NCBI GenBank assembly: GCA_039720395.1
Contig: CM077832.1
Span: forward strand, 30,355,316 to 30,419,315
Source of the DNA: Liquidambar formosana
Lineage: Eukaryota > Streptophyta > Magnoliopsida > Saxifragales > Altingiaceae
Direction of reading: 5' to 3'
Length of the DNA: 64,000 nt
This document shows positions 1 to 11,394 of this stretch, one piece after another. The notes under the pieces were generated by a model. The model was not told where the DNA came from, did no database searches, and saw only the letters and a program-made list of their open reading frames with translations. How positions within the stretch are numbered: the first letter of the stretch is position 1; each line of letters starts with the position of its first letter. Both the position numbers and the translations under genes were made by a program.

Positions 1-615
1 CAGATTTGCTTGTCTAAAACTCATGATGAAACAAAACACTATGAAAGAAGCTAGAAAATTACTTGATGTCCTGAAAAGAATCCTCACATGCCAAGGGCGA
101 TTAAAAGCTTCTGAGAAAATCTTGATGATAATTTGTGAATCCTCTTCGACTTGAAACTTCTTATAACCTTTCTAATTCGCATATAATAGACCATTTCGAA
201 GAGCTAGATACACTGAGACCAAAATCAAAGCACTATATAAATTGAATGTAAAAGCCTCAAGATGATGATCCATATGATTTTTAATGACAAAGCCACCGGC
301 ATTTGATTTCCTAGAAAGAGTTCTCAAGCCATCAAAATTAATTTTGATCCAATTCGCGAGAGGGGGAATCCTACGAACATATTTGCAATAAGATTTAAAC
401 TGAAATAGAAATGATGTATAATTGAAATAAAAATAGAGTCAGTTATTCGATTCCATCTGAACAAATCATTAAAGTAAAGGGTTGCTGTATAAACAACTTG
501 TATGGGGTTAGGCTCGAGACCATTAAAAACAACTTGATTCCTATAGTTCCAAATGCTCCACAATAAAATCACGATTTTCTCAAAGAAATAATCAAACTTC
601 TTAGAAAAGAACTTA

Positions 616-751
616 CGCTATGTTTGGATAAAGAATTTATAGGTGAAATTTGTCCTTGAGATGGAATTTGTAAAATTTTGATAAAGAAACTCATAAAATT
701 TTTACAAATTCCATCAAATTCCACCTAGAAATTCTTTATCCAAACATAGCA
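616..751. mobile_element. MITE with about 34-bp terminal inverted repeats
   Basis: The ends read GCTATGTTTGGATAAAGAAT (617 onward) and, inverted, the same sequence from 750 back, with only a few mismatches over about 34 bp. TTA occurs directly outside both ends (613-615 and 752-754), which fits a 3-bp TTA target duplication as made by PIF/Harbinger-type transposases. It is far too short to encode anything. It sits inside the decayed LINE and is therefore younger than it. The superfamily assignment is an inference from TTA and the GTTTGG-type end. Confidence 0.75.
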
Positions 752-1084
752 TTACTATTAATTCTATGAAAGCCCAACCAATCTACAAGTCTCGCTTCAA
801 ACTGAATAGGCTAGGAATATGGCAATATAACCAAACAAGATCCCAAATAGGTCTAGCAAAATGTGCAATATTTAAAAATATAATCAGTATTCTCATTATC
901 TGTACCACACAAGGGGTAATAAAGAGAAATAGAGGAACCTTTGAATCTCAAAAGATCCATAATTGGAAGACAACCATGAATTAAGAGCCAAAAAAGGAAG
1001 TGCACGCATCATAGGGAGCAGCTTTAAGCTCCATAACCATTTGAGAAGCCAAGCTTTAAGATGTGTGTTATCCCAAGTAAAAAG

Positions 1085-2375
1085 CCCTAGAGGGGGGGGG
1101 GGTGAATAGGGTTTATGGCCAAATTAAAATCTAATTACACAATTAAAATCATATTATTGCTAGAACAAAGAATATCACAAGTATGCAATAAAGAGGAGCT
1201 ATAGAGAGAGAGAATGCAAACAATTTTAATGAAGTTCTGATCCCCACCTATGTCCTTGCCTCAAGAGCCCGCTTGAGGATTCAAATCCACTAATTCAATC
1301 TTCTTCTAAGGTGAAGACAAAACCTTTACATAGCTACAAGTGTTCTTCCCAACACTTTCACAAAGCCTTCTTTAAGATCTTCAAAGCTTAGGGTTTTCAC
1401 AACCCTTTAAAACAAGATGATTTGATGATTATTTGTGTACAAGAAACTCTCCTCAAGAGTAGATAAACACAGATTTAAAAGCTCACTCGGCTAGGATTGA
1501 TATCTCAATAAATGCTCACTTGAATTTCTAGGGTTTGAAAGTGAATAACAATAAATGAATTTGTTCTTTGCTCAATGAATACTCATAAATGAGTTCAAGG
1601 CTTATATATATATATAGCCAAGGAGTCTAATATGATCGTCTTGTAGCAATTAATGCCAGGAAAAGAAGTTTAGTGGGCATTTAATGCTTCAAAAGTCCGT
1701 TTGAAAACTAGTCGTTATGAGTCAGTCCGAGTCTTTTAGCCGGGTGAAATATCTTTCAGTCGTTTGAAGAAGGTTGCTGAAAATTACAGAGAGGGTCTTT
1801 TTTTTGGGGATTCTTGAATCAAGTTCTCGGCCGTCTGATCTTAACTTTCAATAGGCTCAAATGGATTTTCAGCCGGCTCAAAGAGCAGTCTAAAAATACC
1901 AAAGAGCTGATACTTTCATTTGTTCAATCTTCAGCCTGTTGAAACACTACTTTCAACCGTTTGAAAAACCTTTCAGTCGTCTGAAAGTACTCTATTTTAG
2001 TATGCCAAAATACTGAGTCTTTGGGATTAAAATCCCTTGACTTGGGCAATGCGATATATTATTTTCGAGCACTAAAAAGTGATTACACTTAGATTTAAGC
2101 CCTTGAATCCTAAGTGAGCATGATTGACATTCAATCTTACATAATAATCCTAACAATCTCTCAAACTTGACTTGATTCTTCATTAGGTCAATCTTGGATT
2201 GTTAAATTGTCTTTTGTAGACTTTTCTCTTGCTGTAATGATGCATTTGAATCTTTTGCACTTGATTCATGACTTTGATACTTGTCTTAATGACACTTAGA
2301 TTTTCATTAGTCTTTAAACATCTTTAGTGCATTGTTATCATTAAAATCAATGGGAATTAGGCCATATAGGCCAAC
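1085..2375. repeat. Unclassified dispersed repeat inserted in the LINE
   Basis: LINE sequence stops near 1080 and resumes near 2380. The insert starts with a G-run (CCCTAGAGGGG) followed by GTGAATAGGG and ends near GGCCATATAGGCC. Its middle (about 1690-1990) holds about seven scattered variants of a short motif resembling CAGTCGTTTGAA or CCGTTTGAAA. I found no clear terminal repeats, target duplication or coding region, so class and exact ends are uncertain. Confidence 0.4.
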
Positions 2376-2480
2376 AATGTGGTTAAAACATAGGAAGATC
2401 GAATTAGCCATCCATGTAGTAGACTTTATTGAAAAATTCCCATTAGTTGAGTAACCCAAAAAAAAAAAGAGTCATTCAAC

Positions 2481-3666
2481 TAAGGCTGGCAATTTGTGCC
2501 CAAACCCACGAACCCGCCTAAGTTAAATAGGTGTGGACAAGTAATTTTATTAATTGGGTTATAAATGGGTACCCATAAGGAACGCAACTAATAATTGGGT
2601 CTAATTGGGTTTGTATAAAAACTTTTGGGTGTGAATGAAACCCGATAGGGTTTAAAGTCTAAACGTTTAGCTCTCCTTCGCAGTCACGCCTCTAGGTTTT
2701 CAATCGACCTCCTTCGTCGCTTGTCTCCTTCAACCTCGCCGCTTATCTCCTTCAAGATCACAACTCTTCTGCTATATCACGCATCTGGATCGAGCTTTGG
2801 CGGCTCAGGTACACTACCACTTCCACCCTCTTCTTCGACAAACCATAGTTAATCAATCTTCACTAGAAAAATTGAAAGCTCATGCCACCGGAATCATCAT
2901 CAACTATTTAAACCCTCAAAAAGCCAACCCACAATTTTACAGGGTAACCCATTTGCTCCATTTTATTTTAGAGGAAAATGGTCCACCTTTATCTAAACTT
3001 TGATTGATTTATTTCTTGCAGGTCATCAATTCAGTAGTTTCCTCGACATTTGGTCATCAACTTCCCTTGACAACGAGTGAGCCTTCACATTTCTAGAAGG
3101 TGGACATGGGATCTTAAAATGGGGCCAATCACCACTACCACTTATACTTATGGGGGGTGTGTTCTCTATCTCCAATCTCAATGGTGTCCCTTCAATTTAT
3201 CCCCATGGGGTAAAAGGTGATTCATCCACACCTGGAGCAGGAGACAGAGTTCTAACAAAACTATACCCATTTTTCGCTCTCTTCCTTGGTTCCACATAGA
3301 ATGGATTCAGAGTCTTCCTCAAATCCCTTAATCATACTTTTTCGTTTTATCCTCTCTATCTGATATTAATATAGTGAATGGAGTTGCCGCCATCCATCGC
3401 CCGATTTGCCGTCTTTGATTCGAAACCCAATCTCCCAAACGAGTTATTAAGAAAAAAGAAGAAGAAGAAGAAGAGAACGGCATTAAATAGTAACTAGTGG
3501 AGGTTTGCGGGTTGGGTTGGGTTGGGTTGGGTTTCTATATGCAATAAATGGGTGAGTTTTGGTTTATGTAAATGGGTTCTTCATGTAAATGGGTTGGGTT
3601 GGGTTTGGGTGATATTCTAACTAAACCCATCTAAACCCGTCCAAACCTACCCAATTGCCAAGCCTA
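2481..3666. mobile_element. Non-autonomous hAT-type DNA transposon
   Basis: The termini are inverted and similar (TAAGGCTGGCAATTTG at 2481; inverted right end TAGGCTTGGCAATTGG). They are flanked by 8-bp duplications CATTCAAC (2473-2480) and CATCCAAC (3667-3674), 7 of 8 identical, typical of hAT. Subterminal regions are rich in GGGTT/AACCC repeats. The centre (about 2660-3460) has CT-rich and GC-richer sequence resembling a 5' UTR with a possible splice acceptor (TTCTTGCAG near 3020), which could be captured gene sequence. No transposase was seen. It splits the LINE, whose reading frame continues across the empty site. Confidence 0.85.
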
Positions 3667-4468
3667 CATCCAACTCATGTGTAGAAATTGGGTAACTATG
3701 GATATCTCTAATAATATCTTGAAATAATATAGCTCTGACATTATCTAAATTCTATGTACGAGTAGATTCATCAATGAAGTGACAAACTTTGGCATTCTTA
3801 TCGTTATGTTGTATATCATTCGGATCAATAAGATCAATTAAAGGATGATTATACACCCACTTATCTTTCCAAAACAAAATAAAATGGCCATCACTAACAA
3901 TCCATCTCATACCTTTTTTATTTAGACCTCGCTAACAAAGAGTAGCTCTCTAAGTAGTTGACGCATTTTTCCTCACACGAGCATAAAAAAACAAAGATCA
4001 ACAAAGATATTTATCCTTCATAAGTTTAAACCAAGTATTATTAGGGCTAGTAAGAATACACAATCATTAAGATCTTCCATATGATGTAGCCCAAGCTGCC
4101 TTCAGATTTAGGGCGACATCTTATGCCAAGCTACCAAAGCCATCGATTCTTCACTATTATTATTACTCTTGCATGTTACCCCATAAAAATTTATGACTTA
4201 ATTTATCTAATTTTTTAGCAGAAAATTTAGGGAGTTTGAAACAACTTAGACTATGAATTGGACCAAAGAAGAATTTGCCTTAATAGAGTAATTTTACCAG
4301 CACAGGAAAGAAATTTAGAGGACCAAGTTTGAATTCTAGATGAAATCTTGTATGTAATGCTTGTGAATGTGACCTTACGAACTTTCTTTTTTATAATAGT
4401 AAAGATATTTGCCTAAATTATTAGTCCAAGAAATATTAAGCCAATTACGGAGATCCTCTTTTTTACGT

Positions 4469-4870
4469 CTACCATATAGGAGAAACACAAAAATTAGATA
4501 TATGTAAATTAAGTTGGCCAAAAATCAACGAATACTTCTCCAAAATAGACTTAATATTAGAGCAAACTTTATAGGACATTTTAGCAAAAACAATCATCAG
4601 CAAACATAAGAGATGCAATTGAATGCAAAATTTAATTCCAACATCATACTTAGGGGCATTTGTGATCTTAGCTAAATTCTGAATTAAAACTTTAGCACAC
4701 ATACTAAAGAGGTATGGGGATAGAAGATCACCTTGATGTAGCCCTCTAGAGAGAGATATGCAGCCTTTAGGAAATCCATCAATAAGACCAAGAATGTTTT
4801 GGAATCTAAGAACCAACATGAAGAACTCTTGGTGTAGCACAAATGGGTGATTAGATCGTAGAAGCATCAA
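4469..4870 (-). pseudogene. LINE reverse-transcriptase fragment
   Basis: A 133-residue open stretch on the minus strand holds the RT signature GLHQGDLLSPYLF and upstream FPKGCISLSRG, which match the fingers/palm block of plant L1 reverse transcriptases. The expected FADD/YADD catalytic box further on is not in this frame; the residues after it look frameshifted (CIQLHLLCLLMIVFAK where L.HLLFADD would be expected). It is a piece of the larger LINE remnant and cannot encode a working enzyme. Confidence 0.75.
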
Positions 4871-4885
4871 TGGATTTGACTAGAA

Positions 4886-5217
4886 GTGGGGTGTGATGAC
4901 AGTCAAAATGAAACCCTATATTCTCCATTTTCTAGAGAAGACTAGTAAAACATGGCCTAGGAAAGGGAGAGATAGAAAAGGGATGATGGTGGCGGCAGAG
5001 GAATTGCTATGTGGTTCTCAGATGCATTTAATCCTAATAGATGGAAGGAGATTAGAAAAAAGAGAAAGCAAAGAGGTAGGACTTGAGAGACCTAGAGAGC
5101 GAGAATGAGTGACTGTAAAAGGTATTCTAGTCTATTTTTTATTTAATGGACTTATAGCCTCATAAGAAAATCCCATGTCCTTTTGCTCGTATATGTTCTA
5201 TAATAAGGACTTGTGGT
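4886..5217. repeat. Intergenic stretch, part of a dispersed AT-rich repeat
   Basis: A 71-codon open stretch at 4893-5108 (+) is Lys/Arg-rich and low-complexity and is not recognised. From about 5130 the sequence resembles the stretch after the CACTA MITE (5530-5700) and regions near 29540-30560 and 45240-46000, with phrases about ATAAGTCC and TAAGCCATAAGT. This suggests one dispersed element later split by the CACTA MITE. Confidence 0.3.
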
Positions 5218-5529
5218 CACTACAAAAAAATAATGGCTAAGGGACCGTTTAAAACCGTCCCCGAGGATTCAAAAACCATCCCTTAAGCTCCACAGTTAGG
5301 GTAAAATGGGCCGTCACAAATCCGTCCCCTAAGTTGGTGTCCCTTAACACTCGGAGACGTAATTTAAAAATCATACCAATTAGGGGATAGATCTTTACCA
5401 TGCGAAATAGGGGACGCTTACAACTGTGCCTAAATTCTGGGATGGAATATTACTGTGCCCTTATGGGGATGCAGGACGGTTTTTCTAGAATACTACCAAT
5501 ACATTCTGGTGCACTGTTTTTTTGTAGTG
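5218..5529. mobile_element. CACTA (En/Spm) MITE with perfect target duplication
   Basis: It begins CACTACAAAAAAA and ends TTTTTTTGTAGTG, perfect 13-bp inverted termini with the diagnostic CACTA ends. It is flanked by a perfect 3-bp duplication GGT (5215-5217 and 5530-5532). The inside has degenerate subterminal repeats around ACCGTCCC and GGGACGG, as expected of CACTA elements. At 312 bp it is non-autonomous and needs a transposase from elsewhere. The 66-codon open stretch at 5400-5600 inside and beyond it is chance. Confidence 0.9.
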
Positions 5530-6493
5530 GGTTGAAGCTCCCTTTGGGAAAATTAGCCATAAGTCCACTTTATAGGACATATGGAAGCATGAGTCCTTGA
5601 AAAAATCTTATTAAGCCATAAGTACACTTTCAAGAGCAATGAGAGTTTTTTGTAAGGATATTAAATCCATAAAGTCATTATTACCCTTAACTGTTATTTT
5701 TTGTTTACAAACTTTGAAATGGCATAACTCTCAATATATACATTGGTTTTTGATAACATTTATATATTTGGAATCTATCCATTGAGACTTTCAAAGTAAG
5801 ACCGATGTTGAATAAGAAAATATGTATAAAAAAAATAAAAAAAACAAACAAACAAACAAATAAACAATTACATTGACTAGATGTAACTATTTTAGAAATA
5901 GCAACTATTTCTATGTAAGTTTAATTACCCACACAAAACAGTCAAATTTGTTAAATGTAACTTATATTATCGGTTAAAATTACGTGTTTGGAACTCTAAA
6001 TTTTTAAATTTTTTATGAATTAATTAAGTTTTTTTGTGAGTAAAATTAAAAATAGTTCCATGTAACTGTTTTCATATAGTTGTTGCTGTTGCTGCTGTTG
6101 TTGTTGTTATTGTTTTTTTTTTTTTTTTCTTAATCCGTATTTCTTTCAAGTACATTGGCACTAGTTTTCCATAGATTTTTTCTGGTATTTTAGCAAGTTT
6201 CCAAAGTTACAGAGCAATAATAATTCTAAATAATTTGGTCACTCAAAACTCCCAAACTAATTAGAATTCTGCATAATTTCACAGCGTTGAGATAGTTCTT
6301 CACCTAATCTTCAAAATCTTTTTTAAAAAAAACCCCTCCGCCCCTCCTCCCCACCCCAAAAAAAACAAAAAAAAAAAAAAAAAAAAAACAAAGGAAGGAT
6401 AGTTATCGAAATTTGAACTTGCTATGGGTAGGGAAGGAGTAAGAGCTTATTTGAAATAAATGTGAGCACATTTTAATAGCCTAGCGTACTTTA
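5530..6493. repeat. AT-rich intergenic repeat sequence, no gene
   Basis: The first 170 bp continue the dispersed repeat seen before the CACTA MITE. The rest is AT-rich with homopolymers, a GTT/GCT microsatellite at about 6075-6125 and an A-rich run at 6357-6390. No coding potential was seen. Its last five bases, 6489-6493 (CTTTA), are the left target duplication of the next element. Confidence 0.4.
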
Positions 6494-8166
6494 TGTGATG
6501 ACCGAGATTACTGAAATATGTGTATAATTCAAAATATAAGAATTATAAGCAAATTGGACGAGTTAAGCACGTTATAGTGCAAAATTTATCAGGGCCGATT
6601 GATCGGGGTGGTAGGACCGATCAATCAGAGGTAGCCTAGAAATGCAATACGGCCTCTGTTTTTCTCAATTGAGTATCGAGGCTGAGATTTTTTTTTGAAG
6701 TTTGCGAAATTACCTTTTTGCCCTTCTTGCCTTTCTCTTTAAAAACCTGACTTTTATGGGTTTTCTGCCTTCATTCCAATCGAGAAGAGAGAAAAAGAGA
6801 AGGAGAAGCACGAGTGAGAGAGAGAAGGCTTGACAATGAGGAATGCGACATTGGGAGTTTAGATATGAACTTGCGATGCTTGAGGCTTGTGAATTCCACC
6901 CCGATCTACACACGTACATACTTGGATTCGAAATTTTAGTTATTGTTTGTGAGGTAGGTGCATATTTCATTGTTGTAAATCATTGTATGCATGGGTTGGG
7001 AGAAAATCATGTGGGTTTGCATGTTTACAAACCATATCTTGCATTTCTTATGGTTTGGGTTTATTGTCATGAAATTTTATGAAATGGGTAATCTTAGGGT
7101 TTGATATTTACACCCTGTTTTGGTATATACATGTTGGATTTCAATCCCTTATATGTGTTTGAGTACAGTGGGTTAGTTTAGAAACCTATTGGGTTAAATT
7201 TTTACAGTCGTAATATTGAGGGGTCACTTTTACATTAACATTTTGGAAACCATTTTGTTATCATTATTTATGAAATGATATTGGGTGAACATGTATATAA
7301 AAATTTATGTGCTATTGTGATGAAAGGGTTATTGGAGACAGGATTACTGTAGTCCCAAAGGAACGGGATGTCGTGTCGTGTTTTTCTATCCTTTACTCTT
7401 GGGCTTAGACCTGAATAGAGGTTATTGCAGTCCTATGTAGGGATGTTTTGCCGTGTTTCCTCTTGAGGTTACTGCGGTCCCATATAGGGATGCCTTGTCG
7501 TGTTTCCTCTTATTTTGCGTGCGGAGGTCCCATATGACCTAGGGAGGATTGATCAGTTTGAAATACTAATGTTATGGATTACTAGATATGGTGAATGATA
7601 TATTGGTTGATTATATGTTCTCTCCTTTATTTAATCATGATATGCGAATCAATTATTTCAATGATTATGGCTCAAAATTGATTTTAAAACCTTGGTTTAC
7701 ATTTTTGAAAAATGTAATCTAGTGAGTTTATATTCATGCCAATTTAAAAATATTTTCACAAATTTTGAAGAAAGTAACGATGATTCATTTGAGGATGCAT
7801 CACATCGTGGTTAGCATGGTGTGGCATTGGATGATGTGTAGATATTATATTTTATGTTTATGGTCTATATAATATTTAATGCAGCCCTTATGCATTTTGT
7901 ATTCTGTTTATCGACGGTAGAATCTTGTGGAACTAGGAATGCTAGCTTATTTAAATGATTTTATTGTGGATGGTTGCATGATTTTGATTTTAGTTACACA
8001 GGTTTGAAAGTCGATAACTTAGTGTGTCCTATTTTCAGACGGGACCATGCTTGATTTTCTTAAAAGTGTTTCTTTTAATTGTAATTTTAATTAAAACCAT
8101 CCTCAATTTTTATTTAACTTATATTTCATTCTTGACGCGTCATGGCCTATTTTTGGGGTCGTGACA
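6494..8166 (+). mobile_element. Solo LTR, 1673 bp, with CTTTA target duplication
   Basis: It begins TGTGATGACC and ends GGTCGTGACA, so it has TG...CA ends with an extended inverted terminus. Perfect 5-bp duplications CTTTA lie at 6489-6493 and 8167-8171. That combination is the mark of an LTR retrotransposon, and with no internal domain or partner LTR it is a solo LTR left by recombination. A likely promoter (TTTAAAAACC near 6736) precedes a purine-rich stretch. GATC-rich palindromic motifs occur near 6595-6640, and three degenerate repeats of about 60 bp occur at 7335-7545. Open frames at 6710-6970 and 6843-7082 lie inside and are not genes. Lineage (gypsy more likely than copia because of length) is an inference. 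Confidence 0.8.
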
Positions 8167-8171
8167 CTTTA

Positions 8172-8577
8172 AGTAGCAATTTGTATATTTACCACTTCAA
8201 AATACATTTTATTTTTAGCCTACCAAATCAAATCCACCACGAAGACTTCACATGTGAAAGAGATTAGCATCATTAGATTAATGTGGATATAGTTTTGAGA
8301 AGATATTGAAATTTGAAATACTCCTTAACATTTAAATTAGTAGAGGCTACATGTAGAGGTTGTGAACTGATGAATCAATGACCGGAAAACTCATAAAACA
8401 TGCTAAGAAGTATTTGATGATATCAATTTCTATAAACATTTTTTACAAATATGCATTGTTAATTTTTCAGGTAGTAATAAAAGCAAAATGATATTATCTC
8501 AAGTTTTATACTCCCCAATGATCTAACCTTAGTTTTATTTTACTTGTTTAGTTTCTTAGTATAGTTAAAATGGTACA
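8172..8577. other. Intergenic, nothing recognised
   Basis: AT-rich single-copy-looking sequence between the solo LTR and the first Mutator-like element. I see no open frame, RNA gene or clear repeat. Confidence 0.4.
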
Positions 8578-8586
8578 TAAACAAAA

Positions 8587-9762
8587 GGGAATTTTGGCCA
8601 TAGCTCTTAAGTATGAGAGTACTTTTACAATAGGCCCCAAGTGAAAAATAGTTTTGTGAAAATCGCTTTTGACCCCATAGTGACAAAAATACCCCTATTT
8701 TACATTTTGAATCAAATTACAACCGTACCATTTTTTTCCCACGTTCTCTTCCTCTTTCTCGTGGTTCCACTGCCTTCCATAATTCCCCACCAAATGCTAT
8801 TTCGGCACCTTCTTCTTTTCATCTCCAAAGCCGATTAGCTTATCCGAGAGCTTCATCTCTTTCTATCGGTCTCTATGAACACCTTTCTTCTTCTTCTTCT
8901 TCTTCTTCTTTTCTCATTTTTTTTCCTCTTCTTTCCCCCCAGATCTGTTGCCATGGCCAAAACACAGCCATGACTATTTTATGTGCTTCCACAATTTATT
9001 ACTGTGTGCTTTGTAAAGGTGCCATTTTATATATACAACAGTAACAGTTTACTACTGTGTGCTTTGTAAAATTTATACAGACAATAGTAACAGTTTACTA
9101 TTGTGTGCTTTGAAAAATTTATATAGACAACAGTAACAGTTTACTGTTGTCTTTGAAAAAAATATAACAACACAGTAACAATTTACTATTTTAAGTTATA
9201 AAAAAACACTACAATAGCAGCCTCCCAAAAATGACCAGATCTGAAATTGCAACCAAAGACAAAAAAAAAAAAAAAAAAATGGAAAGCAAATTTGGCTTTT
9301 GGAGATGAAAAGAAGAAGAAGAAGAAGAACACGACAGCCATGGCAGGACGCATGAGCATGAGCATTGCCAGCGCTGTTCTAGATCTAGATCTTCGTACCA
9401 CACCGCTAAGCATCGCTCCCATTCTTCTTCTTCTTCTTCTTCAAATCTAGATCTTCGCACTGTACGAGCATCGTCGGTGCTGTTCCGGCCCTTCTTCATC
9501 AGCCACAGCCATTTCTCTCTCTCTCTTTCTCTTTCCCTCCCCCCTCCCCCCTCTTCTTCTTCTTCTTCTTCTTTTTCTTTGTAAATGAATTCAGTTTGAA
9601 AAAAATATAATGTAAATATAAAAGGTTAAAACATGTATTTTTTTAAAATGATTTCCTTATGTTTAAAGAATCACTAAAAAAAGGGGTTATGGAGTAAAAA
9701 ACTCTTTTGGTGGGGTTTGGTTTAAAAGCAGTCCCCTAATAGGGGTAATTGCTAATTTCCCC
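8587..9762. mobile_element. Mutator-like element (non-autonomous, possible Pack-MULE)
   Basis: A perfect 9-bp duplication TAAACAAAA lies at 8578-8586 and 9763-9771, the target-site size of Mutator-like elements. Ends are imperfect inverted repeats (GGGAATTTTGGCCATAG versus inverted right end GGGGAAATTAGCAATTA). No transposase is present. The interior is unlike its AT-rich surroundings: TTC/GAA runs, CATGGC-containing GC-richer stretches around 8945-8975 and 9335-9510, and a tandem repeat. That suggests captured host sequence, but the source is unknown. Confidence 0.8.
8992..9190. repeat. About 46-bp tandem repeat, roughly 4 copies
   Basis: Successive units share TACTACTGTGTGCTTTG followed by AT-rich sequence and ACAGTAACAGTT. 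Each unit carries self-complementary pieces (ACAGTAACAGTTTACTGT), so the array can form hairpins. It lies wholly within the Mutator-like element 8587-9762. Confidence 0.7.
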
Positions 9763-9941
9763 TAAACAAAAAAAGGTGTCTGAACTAAAAGTAAATTAAC
9801 AAAAATCATTTCACTTTGGTCACTTATGTGTCTATAGGACTAATTATGTAGCAGCATGTAGGAGTTATATGGTATAGAACTAACAGAAAGTATAATAGAA
9901 AGAACGAATCCAAAGGAAAATATAACAACTATTAAGTTTTA

Positions 9942-11019
9942 GGGTAAAATGCAAAAAACCCCCTCTTATTATTACCTATTTAGCACTTTACCCCCCTCTA
10001 TTAAAAAACCTATAAAAAAACTCCTCATATTGTCTGGGATTGACAAATACACCCTTCCGTCCATGTACCGTTAGGGATCTTAACAGAAAAAGCTCACGTG
10101 TATGTCACGTGATATTGTTTATTGATTTATAAGACAAAAATACCCTTTCTTTCATCTTCTCCTCTGTTCTTTTTTTTCTCTATGCTGACTCTCTTTCCCT
10201 CCCCCGTCTCTCCATGATCTGCCTTTTCTCTCCCCTGAAGAAGGGGATAACCAGCCATGGCCAATCACGATGGCAGCCAATGCAAACCCCAGCAAGCGGC
10301 CATGGCCGATCACGGCGGTCAAAGAAAAAAAAAAAAAAACTAAAGACGGAGAGTTCAGATCAGGCCCATTACACACGACCCCTTCCCTCTCACATCCGTC
10401 GAAGCTACATCATCGCCGACTTTCATGCTCGCTGGTCGCACCCCATCCGGCGACAAATTTTTTTTTTTTTTTTTCGTTTCTTTCTACAAATCCTCCATCT
10501 GCGGCATAAATTTTTTTTTGGTTTCAGCATGTAAGGGGGTAGATTTTCCCCCTTCTCTCCTCATCCTCATCAACAAATGTGGGAAGAGAACCTCCTCGGC
10601 CACCATCTAATCAACCTCGTCGTGGAAAGAGAACCTCCTCGGCCGCCATTTGATCAACCTCGTCTGAATTAGGCATGGACGAAGGGTGGAAAACGCCACA
10701 ATCCACAGTGCATCAGAGCCACCACACGGTAAGATCTATTAACCATCAGTCCATCACCGGTCCCGTCGTCACCGGCCAGCATATCTCAGATCCGAGCCCG
10801 TAGACCTTTTATCGTCCTCATCGCTAAACTCAGCATCAAATCGCCATCAATGGTCAAATTTAATCAACGAAGAGAAAACCCTAACCCCCTCCCTTCCTCC
10901 CTTCCTCGCCCCTCTGAAACTCTCTCCGTCATAAACATCACCAGAGAAGAAAGGCGGCGAGCGGTGAGGTCCCTTTTCACATTGGAAATTGAGATGAATT
11001 CATCATTTGAAAACCAACA

Positions 11020-11060
<41 letters not shown>

Positions 11061-11394
11061 CATGCCAAAACTATGCAAATGGGGTTAATCAGTGGCATGA
11101 GCTGCCATTGTGAGTCGGCGATGGTGCCGGCGTGCCGCTGCATTTTCATACTAATAGTAGTTGGAGAAATGGAGGAGCAAAAAATAAATAATGAAAGGAA
11201 AACGACGTCGTTTCATAAATGTAATAAAACCATTTTTAAACGAATAAAAAAAAAGGGTAAAATGGACTTTTCACTTTGCCGTTAACGGTGTAGCCCCCTA
11301 ACAAAATATGAGGGGTTTTTTGGTGGGTTTTTTAATATAGGGGGGTAAAGTGCAAAATGGGTAATAATAAGAGGGGGTTTTTTGCATTTTACCC
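9942..11394. mobile_element. Mutator-like element with long (about 100-bp) inverted repeats
   Basis: The ends GGGTAAAATGCAAAAAACCC and the inverse match nearly perfectly for about 100 bp at each side. The flanks carry a perfect 9-bp duplication TAAGTTTTA (9933-9941 and 11395-11403). These are classic Mutator features. The 1.25 kb interior has no transposase but is clearly GC-richer than the region (ATGGCC, CCATGG, CGGCC stretches at 10240-11000), ending in a GA run. Such composition fits a Pack-MULE that has picked up host gene pieces. Several short overlapping open frames exist on both strands; none is recognised. The similarity of the two termini suggests a fairly recent insertion. Confidence 0.85.
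11019..11060. repeat. (GA)n microsatellite
   Basis: An almost uninterrupted GA run inside the second Mutator-like element. Overlapping open frames rich in Arg/Glu alternation here are translation of the repeat, not a gene. Confidence 0.9.

Larger units (their letters stand above)
1..4885 (-). mobile_element. Decayed L1-type LINE (ORF2 remnant), split by nested insertions
   Basis: Read on the minus strand, the parts run in the order of a plant L1 ORF2. Reverse-transcriptase sequence lies at 4870-4469 (GLHQGDLLSPYLF, matching the family GLRQGDPLSPYLF block). Post-RT sequence with GMRWIVSDGHFILFWKDKW is near 3910-3780. A segment like NGNFSIKS is near 2440. The zinc-binding segment with LCGTDNENTDYIFKYC is near 890-830, then LLWSIWNYRNQVVFNG near 570-520, and an RNase H-like part (WIKINFDG, GGFVIKNH) at 360-260. 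Stops and frameshifts are frequent, so it is dead. It is interrupted by elements at 616-751, about 1085-2375 and 2481-3666; removing the hAT brings the flanking frame back together. Order and motifs are seen; the L1 label is from family knowledge. Confidence 0.8.

Noticed and set aside
6843..7082. 79-codon frame in the solo LTR
   Set aside because: Lies wholly inside an LTR bounded by target duplications; no homology recognised.
9186..9499. Frames with poly-Phe, poly-Glu and poly-Lys around the TTC/GAA runs
   Set aside because: Microsatellite translation inside a Mutator-like element.
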